Assembly (NCBI GenBank): GCA_028820035.1
Contig: JAPPKI010000558.1
Span: 1 to 6,080 of the forward strand
Direction of reading: 5' to 3'
Length of the DNA: 6,080 nucleotides
Source: a bacterium
GTDB taxonomy: Bacteria > Actinomycetota > Acidimicrobiia > Acidimicrobiales > Bin134
Shown: positions 1-6,080 of the stretch, one piece after another
How the letters are laid out: each line of letters starts with the position of its first letter
Position numbering within the stretch: the first letter of the stretch is position 1
The notes under the pieces: generated by a model
The model's database searches: none
Seen by the model: the letters and a program-made list of their open reading frames with translations, nothing else
Told to the model about the DNA's origin: nothing
Made by a program: the position numbers and the translations under genes

Positions 1-64
1 ACACGATGGCGGCGGCGGCAATGGCGACCACGATCAAGATCATCTGGACGATGGCAGATTGCAC
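1..64 (-). CDS. Start of a small hydrophobic (membrane or pilin-like) protein, 3'-partial
   Basis: Only the first 21 codons are visible before the left edge: GTG start at 64-62, then MQSAIVQMILIVV followed by Ala/Ile/Val residues. The segment is hydrophobic from about residue 4 to the edge, as in a membrane anchor or an N-terminal helix. In Tad operons the genes after tadC often code for Flp-type pilins or TadE/F-like pseudopilins, so that is a reasonable guess. However, the usual prepilin pattern of a basic leader followed by Gly and a Glu at +5 is not visible, so it may be another small membrane protein. The start is backed by the GGAG site 9 nt upstream and its position 40 nt after the TadC-like gene. 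Confidence 0.6.
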   Translation of the reverse strand, partial: MQSAIVQMILIVVAIAAAAIV

Positions 65-73
65 GTTGCTTTT

Positions 74-77
74 CTCC
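74..77 (-). promoter_or_regulatory. Shine-Dalgarno GGAG for the small hydrophobic protein
   Basis: Within GAAGGAGAAAAGCAAC on the minus strand, GGAG lies 9 nt before the GTG at 64-62. It is the only recognisable element in the gap at 65-104 between this start and the upstream stop, and it supports a real gene beginning here. I see no terminator-like hairpin in that gap. Confidence 0.7.
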
Positions 78-104
78 TTCAGACTGTATGACCGCAGATG
101 AGCT

Positions 105-818
105 TCAGAGGACGAAGATCACGGCGGCCATGACGACAAGACCAGCGATGGCGGCGACCAGGGTGACCGTGGTTCCAATGGCCCGGCTGAGCTGGTCGAT
201 CGCCAGGCGCCGCTCGGACTCCAGGGTCCGAACCGATCGCGACAGTGACTTGTCCAACAAGTCGGAAGACGCCGCCCCTGCCCGCTCAGCAGCCACAACC
301 GAGGCCAGCAGCGGTTCGGCAGGGGAACCGGCAATGGCCGCGGAGACCGCGGGAAGTGGATCTCGGCCGGCTTCGAGGGCGGCCCCAATGGCACCCTGGG
401 CCAGGGTGAAGGCCCGGCCTGAGACAGTCAGTGCCGCGTTGACCGCCGCGGCATTGATCGGTTGGCCCGCTGAGGTCAACAGCCGTAGCTTCCGCATCCA
501 TTCGAGCATCTTCTGATCTCGCTCGCTGCGGTAGGCCGCGGCAGCCAGTGCCCGAATGGCCGCCGGTGCCAACCAAGGCATCCACGTTCCGGTGACAACG
601 GCCAATGCCAGGCCCTCGGCCCACCCAAACATCGCCCGTCCCGCCACACAACCCACGACCGTGCCGAGAACAGCCAGAAGCCAACCGGCTCTCGAAATCT
701 GATTGGGCGGCCATCCCATGGCCGCGGCCTGAACGGCAGGCTGGCCACTGGTTTTGGGGCGGACCAGTAGCAGCACTGCTACTGCGCCCACTCCCGACAG
801 TCCGGCCAGGAAGATCAT
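105..818 (-). CDS. TadC-like T2SSF/GspF-family platform membrane protein
   Basis: A 237-residue inner-membrane protein. Hydrophobic segments lie at about 2-19, 44-60 and 68-85, a cytoplasmic helical T2SSF-type region at about 95-210, and a C-terminal membrane helix at about 215-237 that ends almost at the last residue. The cytoplasmic part has the Ala/Gly/Leu-rich helical pattern with 'LTSAGQPINAAAVNAAL' (114-130) and 'AAERAGAASSDLLDKSLSRS' (176-195), typical of the family. It would form the second half of the platform with the TadB-like protein. I start it at ATG 818, which forms an ATGA overlap with the upstream stop and has a well-placed GGAG; the longer frame from TTG 833 would add only MENEP. 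It is followed by a 40-nt gap and then the start of a small hydrophobic protein. The family call is good; the TadC label rests on order. Confidence 0.84.
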   Translation of the reverse strand: MIFLAGLSGVGAVAVLLLVRPKTSGQPAVQAAAMGWPPNQISRAGWLLAVLGTVVGCVAGRAMFGWAEGLALAVVTGTWMPWLAPAAIRALAAAAYRSERDQKMLEWMRKLRLLTSAGQPINAAAVNAALTVSGRAFTLAQGAIGAALEAGRDPLPAVSAAIAGSPAEPLLASVVAAERAGAASSDLLDKSLSRSVRTLESERRLAIDQLSRAIGTTVTLVAAIAGLVVMAAVIFVL

Positions 819-1626
819 CGGCTCATTCTCCAAGCCGGGGCCAGTACTCGAGCACAGAGCGCCGCGGTCAGCACAGCGAAGAGCAGCAGAAGCTGCTGCC
901 CCACCGGGGAGGCCAACCAGCGGCCCACGTCTTTGGCGGCAAATCCGGTGATGGCCAGCATGCCGACGGCCATTACCACCGTGACGGCGATCTGAGGCAT
1001 GAGAGCAGCCGCGTACCGGTGGAAGTGCCGGGCGGTTTCGGCGGCCTCAGTGGCCTCATCGGCCAAGACGCCAGCCAAGCCCACCCACTGCGAACCGCCC
1101 CGAAACGCCTCGGACAGCACTGTGGACAACATCTCGGCAACCGGCCGCTGGATGGTGGCGGCAAAGCGGTTGGCCGCTTCTACTAGGCCACTAGTCTGGC
1201 ACTCAGCGCCCATTACCCGAGCAGCGGCCCCGACCCGGCCGGGAATCAGCGGCGCGGCTTGGCGCACAGCCTCCACCACGGTGGGGGCCACGAGAGCTTG
1301 GTTAGCCAGCCCGTTGGTTAGTTGAGCCAGCTCGTCGGCCTCCCGCAAGCTGCGGCGCGACCGGACTTGTACGGCGATGGCCCAAATGCTCACACCGGTC
1401 AGGATCATCGCCGCCAGCCCGGTGATCGGTCCCTGCAACACCTGCCCGACAAGGAATCCGGAGACAGCCGTAGCTGTTGCGCCGAGGGGCCCGACTCGAA
1501 TCCTGTGTCGCTGGGCCAACACCATGCTGCCGAGCAGGAGCGCCGCGGGGTTCCCCGTCGAAGCCGGCCACCAGATCACGGCCATGAGGGCGAGCCCTGC
1601 GGTCAGAAAGACCGCAGTTTGCGCGG

Positions 1627-1630
<4 letters not shown>
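815..1630 (-). CDS. TadB-like T2SSF/GspF-family platform membrane protein
   Basis: A 271-residue inner-membrane protein. Hydrophobic segments lie at about 5-22 and 70-88, with weaker ones near 26-39 and 53-67. A cytoplasmic, helix-rich stretch of about 95-205 follows, with the Glu/Ala-rich pattern and a 'SEAFRGGSQWVGLAGVLADEA' type segment split here by position (about 173-192), as in the T2SSF domain. Two final membrane segments lie at about 210-230 and 246-264. TadB proteins pair with TadC in the platform on which the CpaF ATPase acts; this is established for Tad systems, and the assignment here rests on the domain plus position directly after the ATPase. The GTG start at 1630-1628 overlaps the upstream TGA and has AGG-type complementarity (GAGG) 5 nt upstream. 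It ends in TGA at 817-815, overlapping the ATG of the TadC-like gene. Sequence conservation in this family is low, so TadB rather than TadC is called by gene order. Confidence 0.85.
828..831 (-). promoter_or_regulatory. Shine-Dalgarno GGAG deciding the TadC-like start
   Basis: On the minus strand GGAG lies 9 nt before the ATG at 818-816. The TTG at 833-831 that would give five more residues contains part of this site, so it is unlikely to be the start. Confidence 0.7.
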
Positions 1631-3254
<1,624 letters not shown>

Positions 3255-3255
<1 letters not shown>

Positions 3256-3875
3256 CAGCGAACGTCCTCACCGTGGCACAGAGGCCAACTTCCGGGAGGC
3301 GACTCCCAGATCCACCACTGCTCATCGGACAGTACAGCAGCCAATTCGGGTTCAGCCTCCACCGTGACGCTGGTGGAGGCGCCATCGCCGTCGGCTGCCA
3401 CCAAAGTTGCCAAGGCAGCCGCACAGCCTCCGGGAGACGACGAGAACACGGCTCGGTTTCCGGCCACCGGACCCGGCTTGGGCCACAGTTCGTCGCTCAC
3501 CGTGAACCGCATCAGTGCGGTTGTGCGGAGATCGTCGCCGTCTTGGTGAGGGCTCAGCATCTTGGCTGAGACCAGGGTGCCCTCGGGCACATCAATCGCG
3601 GCTACAGTTCCGGCCAGCTCCGAGGGATGGATGAAGAGCACCGCCAAATCGGCAGGCATGTTGACCAAGGTGTGATCGCCGGGAGGATGCCCCGCAGGCC
3701 ATCGCTGTGTGGCGGCGACGACCGGCACTTCCGCCACGACGTCACCGTCACGTGAAAGGGCAATGACTGCTGCCGCGGTGGCAGCGAGGACCATTGCCGC
3801 CGCGAGCAATCGCCGCCGGAAGCTCACCGGCCAGGAAGTCGGCGACCACTGCTCCCGGTTGAAGCCGGCTACCAC
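3255..3875 (-). CDS. SAF-domain (CpaB/RcpC-like) pilus assembly protein
   Basis: A 206-residue protein with a short basic cytoplasmic N-terminus, one transmembrane helix at about 22-40 and an extracytoplasmic remainder. Residues about 47-108 read as a SAF domain: a 'VPVVAATQRWPAG' strand-turn segment, then 'LAGTVAAIDVPEGTLVSAKML', the usual pattern of G-x-V-A followed by a promoted 'I/V-P-x-G-x-x-L'. In Tad/Flp systems such proteins (CpaB, RcpC) sit across or outside the inner membrane and assist pilus assembly. The C-terminal part has two cysteines (151 and 200) that could form a disulfide. The GTG start at 3875 is chosen because AGGTG lies 5 nt upstream and the next in-frame ATG (residue 28) falls inside the helix. 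It overlaps the end of the upstream gene by 7 nt, and its TGA shares one base with the ATG of the ATPase gene. It is shorter than a typical proteobacterial CpaB, as is usual in minimal actinobacterial versions. The domain call is good; the exact role is inferred from the family and neighbours. Confidence 0.82.
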
Positions 3876-5434
3876 AGGTTCACCTGTTGGCCCAGGTACC
3901 CTGCCGGATCACGGAACCAGGACAAGTCGGAGGCCACGGTCTCGGTATGGAGATCGCCCTGTTCAGAGGTGTAATTGATTAGGAGCTGCCACTCCCAGAA
4001 GCCTTGGCGGGGGATAGACCAGCGGCACTTCCCGTGGCTGCTCTTCCAGTTCTCCGACAACGTCAGAACCCCGGTCGTCGGTGTGGTCCAAGCTGGCAGA
4101 TCACCCGGTGAGCACCATGTAGTGGGCGGATCGTTGCGGGGGAACGCCGCGGCATACCACTGCTGGCGCTGTTGGCTGAGGCCATCCCACAGCGCCGCAG
4201 CAGCACGGGCTTCGTTGGCCGCAGCTGCGCTGCCCGGTGACCGCAGTTTGACCAGATCAGACGCCTGGTGGGGGAGCAGCTCCCGCAGCGATACCCCAAC
4301 TGCGGCTGCCGTCCACAAGCATCCATCTCTCGGGGCGTCCACCACATCGAGCGAGCGACCCGACTTCAGCGCAATCCAGTGGCGAGCTGGGCTCTCCGGG
4401 GTGGAGGCCGCGGTCAGAAACAGCAGGCCGCCGGGAACCTCCGGGTGATGGTGGCCGGCAAATCCCTGGGAATAGGGAACGATCGACTCCCACCGCAGGG
4501 AACTGAGAAGGCTCTGGCGGTCGGAGTTGCTCCACGAACTCGTACACACTTTGGAGGGCGGGGCGGAAGTAGGCGGGTTGACAACGGGAGCGTTGGGGAG
4601 TTGGGAGGTGGGACAAGTACCGTGCCACGCGCAGTTCTCGCTGTTGTGCGAGCAGATGTCAGGGGTGTTCGGATTGCCATCGTGGTCGTAGGGGAACGGG
4701 GCGGGGTGAGTGTGCGGCGTGGGCGCGCTGCTGTGATCCACTGAAGCACCGAGACCGCCGCAATACACGGTGTCTACGTTGTCCTCGGTGTTCACACCAT
4801 CTCCTTCGGGTAGCACCCAAACCTCATTGCCTTCATCGTCTTGGTGATAGCTGACAATGCAGGGGTGATCGCCGGTTACCGTGCTGCACAAGGGGGGACG
4901 CTCAACCAGGATTTCCGTGCCATCCTCAGTCATCCCCGGTTTGACCGTGTAGGTTCCCGGCGGGGGCTTCGCCGAGGTGCCGTCACCATTATCCGACCCC
5001 TCTCGATCGTCCGGTGAAATGCCTGACCCGCCCTCTTCGCCATCTTGAGGGTCTTCGGGGCTGGGCGCGTTGGGATCATCCATGCAACCAGACCACTCGT
5101 TGAAGACTCCCCAGGGAATTTGCCCCGGCGGACAAGTCGGTGGAGGACCGGGACCCTCAGGCTGGGGGACTGGAACCGGCGTCGGTCCCGGTGTGTGCTC
5201 ATGAGGGACCGGCTGGCCCGTATTCGGGTCAGTGCAGGTGTCGGCCGTTGTGGCCAGCGCAAACGCCAGGAATACAAGGGCTAGCTTGCGGCGGTTGAAC
5301 CTGAATTGTTGGACAACCCCTTGTCTCCGCCGCTTTGATTTCGGCATCTGGCTCAACCGGCGCCGAGGTTGTCCACTCGTGGGACGAGGTCTCCGCCGCT
5401 TTGATTTCGGCATCTGGCTCAACCTGAGGTCCAT
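3869..5434 (-). CDS. Secreted or membrane-anchored Cys-bearing protein of unknown function with duplicated basic N-terminus
   Basis: A 521-residue protein with no family I recognise. Residues 1-50 hold 19 Arg/Lys and one acidic residue, and contain a perfect duplicate of RLSQMPKSKRRR (residues 4-15 and 26-37). A hydrophobic stretch follows at about 51-64, preceded by NRRKLA; it looks like a signal peptide or a short membrane anchor, possibly cleaved near TTA-D (62-65). A Pro-rich linker (about 72-105) and an acidic Gly/Asp/Ser/Pro region (about 118-160) follow. A His/Asp/Cys-rich patch (234-274) precedes a C-terminal domain of about 220 residues rich in Trp and Ala. There are 13 cysteines, all after the hydrophobic segment, which fits an extracytoplasmic location. 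The C[+1] context ADTC is not a good lipobox. It is second in the visible operon and overlaps the SAF gene by 7 nt, so it may be a surface component, adhesin or substrate of the Tad-like system; that role is inferred from context only. Confidence 0.85.
   Translation of the reverse strand: MDLRLSQMPKSKRRRPRPTSGQPRRRLSQMPKSKRRRQGVVQQFRFNRRKLALVFLAFALATTADTCTDPNTGQPVPHEHTPGPTPVPVPQPEGPGPPPTCPPGQIPWGVFNEWSGCMDDPNAPSPEDPQDGEEGGSGISPDDREGSDNGDGTSAKPPPGTYTVKPGMTEDGTEILVERPPLCSTVTGDHPCIVSYHQDDEGNEVWVLPEGDGVNTEDNVDTVYCGGLGASVDHSSAPTPHTHPAPFPYDHDGNPNTPDICSHNSENCAWHGTCPTSQLPNAPVVNPPTSAPPSKVCTSSWSNSDRQSLLSSLRWESIVPYSQGFAGHHHPEVPGGLLFLTAASTPESPARHWIALKSGRSLDVVDAPRDGCLWTAAAVGVSLRELLPHQASDLVKLRSPGSAAAANEARAAAALWDGLSQQRQQWYAAAFPRNDPPTTWCSPGDLPAWTTPTTGVLTLSENWKSSHGKCRWSIPRQGFWEWQLLINYTSEQGDLHTETVASDLSWFRDPAGYLGQQVNLW
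3874..3887 (-). promoter_or_regulatory. Possible mRNA hairpin over the SAF gene's ribosome binding site and start
   Basis: On the minus strand the sequence ACAGGTGAACCTGT can fold into a 5-bp stem (ACAGG with CCTGT) with a TGAA loop. The stem holds the AGG of the presumed Shine-Dalgarno AGGTG (3885-3881) and the first two bases of the GTG start codon (3875-3873). A ribosome finishing the upstream gene, which stops at 3871-3869, would open it. The fold is short and may be chance. Confidence 0.35.
5323..5358. repeat. 36-bp perfect direct repeat, copy B
   Basis: The second identical copy codes for residues 26-37, just before the hydrophobic signal-like segment. The 30-bp spacer between copies is not visibly related to the sequence after copy B, so only the 36-bp core is shared. 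Identity at the nucleotide level, including third codon positions, points to a recent duplication or to gene conversion. Confidence 0.95.
5389..5424. repeat. 36-bp perfect direct repeat, copy A (5'-most in the gene)
   Basis: This segment is identical to 5323-5358 over 36 bp; the flanking bases differ on both sides. The copies lie 66 bp apart start to start, which is 22 codons, so the frame is kept. It codes for the first RLSQMPKSKRRR motif (residues 4-15) of the 521-residue protein. Confidence 0.95.
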
Positions 5435-5442
5435 TTCGTCAA

Positions 5443-5448
5443 TCTCCT
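5443..5448 (-). promoter_or_regulatory. Shine-Dalgarno AGGAGA for the 521-residue protein
   Basis: On the minus strand AGGAGA lies 8 nt before the ATG at 5434-5432. It shares bases with the TAG stop of the preceding gene (5449-5447). Its strength and spacing decide the start at 5434 over the internal in-frame ATG codons at residues 8 and 30, which have no comparable site. The overlap with the stop codon favours termination-reinitiation coupling between the two genes. Confidence 0.8.
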
Positions 5449-6080
5449 AGCAACTGAGCCAGAGTCCGGAGGGGATTGGCGGCACGGTAGGCAGGCCGTC
5501 CTCGCCCTCACCCCTAACCAGGCTGGCCAGGACGTCCAATTCTTCGCACCGGCCTCTACGGACGGTGTTGATCTCATGGCCCGACACCCTCTGAACGCAC
5601 GGGCTGGCCCATCCGGCGTCGGCAAAGCGGGCAGAGCGAGTGGGGGCCACTTGCCGCCACAGGTCGTTGCATCGAGCAAGGAGACTGCACCACCGCCGAC
5701 GAACGGCTTCCGGGGACATCTCAGGATCGTCGAGGGATAGGCCGTAGTCGGCGAATCGGTCGTCAGCGCTCAGGTGCCGGTAATAGCCGTCGGGGAGTCG
5801 GCACTCATCCGCCACCTGCCGGACAGGGTGCGGATCGAGCCAACTCCCGCAATTCTCTGCCCACCCGGTGCGAATATAGGGGGCGGCGCGCTGGCCGGTG
5901 TGCAAGTAAAACGCCTTGTAGGCATCCCACACGCAACGGTGGTCGTCGCGTGCTCCCAGATAAGTGATCGGGTATGCCATGTCGCGCCAGACCATGCTGC
6001 ACGTCTGAACCGGCGTCCCCCCATACTGGAGTTTCTGGCGGCTGAATGCGGGCCACTCCACGAGGCACTCGCTCAAGTAT
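5447..6080 (-). CDS. Cysteine-rich protein of unknown function, 5'-partial
   Basis: I do not recognise this protein. The frame is open to the right edge of the window. A TTG codon at 6076-6074 could be a start (209 residues), but a sense codon precedes it and too little upstream sequence is visible to judge a ribosome binding site, so I treat the gene as 5'-truncated. Numbering from that TTG, there are ten cysteines (residues 4, 26, 48, 76, 92, 130, 136, 160, 177 and 209, the last being the C-terminal residue) and many Trp and Tyr residues. No transmembrane segment is visible. So many scattered cysteines without a CxxC metal-binding pattern suggest disulfides and an exported protein, which would need a signal peptide upstream of the window; this is inference. 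It ends in TAG at 5449-5447, 12 nt before the next gene, whose Shine-Dalgarno overlaps this stop codon, so the two are very probably co-transcribed. The coding call is firm; the function is unknown. Confidence 0.8.
   Translation of the reverse strand, partial: YLSECLVEWPAFSRQKLQYGGTPVQTCSMVWRDMAYPITYLGARDDHRCVWDAYKAFYLHTGQRAAPYIRTGWAENCGSWLDPHPVRQVADECRLPDGYYRHLSADDRFADYGLSLDDPEMSPEAVRRRWCSLLARCNDLWRQVAPTRSARFADAGWASPCVQRVSGHEINTVRRGRCEELDVLASLVRGEGEDGLPTVPPIPSGLWLSC

Noticed and set aside
819..833. TTG start at 833 for the TadC-like protein
   Set aside because: The TTG shares bases with the GGAG that best serves the ATG at 818, and the ATG gives the ATGA overlap typical of coupled genes.
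605..1186. Plus-strand open frame of 193 codons spanning the TadB/TadC junction
   Set aside because: It crosses two well-supported minus-strand membrane-protein genes and reads as low-complexity, Pro/His/Arg-rich noise.
3869..3880. Terminal Trp of the 521-residue protein as an outer-membrane beta-barrel signature
   Set aside because: The rest of the C-terminus lacks the alternating hydrophobic pattern, and the cluster looks actinobacterial, where such a signal would have no meaning.
5235..5246. Lipoprotein signal (Cys at residue 67 of the 521-residue protein)
   Set aside because: The residues before the Cys are A-D-T, which do not fit a lipobox; Asp at -2 and Thr at -1 are unfavourable.
5310..5375. 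9-bp inverted repeat TGGACAACC / GGTTGTCCA (5310-5318 and 5367-5375)
   Set aside because: The arms are 48 bp apart within coding sequence and enclose one copy of the direct repeat; short and most likely chance.

Overview
The window holds one compact gene cluster, and every gene I can support lies on the minus strand, so transcription runs from the right edge to the left edge. The sequence is GC-rich. Starts are a mix of ATG and GTG, and the genes overlap or nearly touch. The core is a small Tad/Flp-type (type IVb) pilus or secretion module with four parts: a SAF-domain (CpaB/RcpC-like) membrane protein, a CpaF/TadA-type secretion ATPase, and two GspF/T2SSF-type membrane platform proteins (TadB-like and TadC-like). 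The GC content, the gene order SAF-cpaF-tadB-tadC and the lack of a visible secretin suggest an actinobacterium, perhaps an acidimicrobial lineage. That placement is inference; there is no rRNA or marker gene to confirm it.

Layout in the direction of transcription: (1) about 6080-5447, the 3' part of a cysteine-rich protein of unknown function, open to the window edge; (2) 5434-3869, a 521-residue protein of unknown function with a very basic, internally duplicated N-terminus, a signal-like hydrophobic segment, a Pro-rich linker and a Cys-containing ectodomain; (3) 3875-3255, the SAF-domain protein; (4) 3255-1627, the CpaF-like ATPase with an extra N-terminal region of about 165 residues and a variant P-loop; (5) 1630-815, the TadB-like protein; (6) 818-105, the TadC-like protein; (7) 64-1, the start of a small hydrophobic protein that runs off the left edge.

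Gene junctions are 12 nt apart (1-2), overlap by 7 nt (2-3), 1 nt (3-4), 4 nt (4-5) and 4 nt (5-6), then a gap of 40 nt (6-7). This strongly suggests one polycistronic mRNA with translational coupling. No promoter, terminator, RNA gene, CRISPR array, insertion sequence or phage gene is visible. The longest stretch without a gene is about 40 nt.

A plausible joint role is this: the ATPase drives assembly through the TadB/TadC platform, the SAF protein works outside the membrane as an assembly or periplasmic factor, and the two unknown Cys-bearing proteins at the head of the operon are candidate surface components or substrates. The pilus machinery is ordinary in type. The least explained parts are the two head-of-operon proteins, the 36-bp direct repeat coding a basic 12-residue motif, and the N-terminal region of the ATPase.
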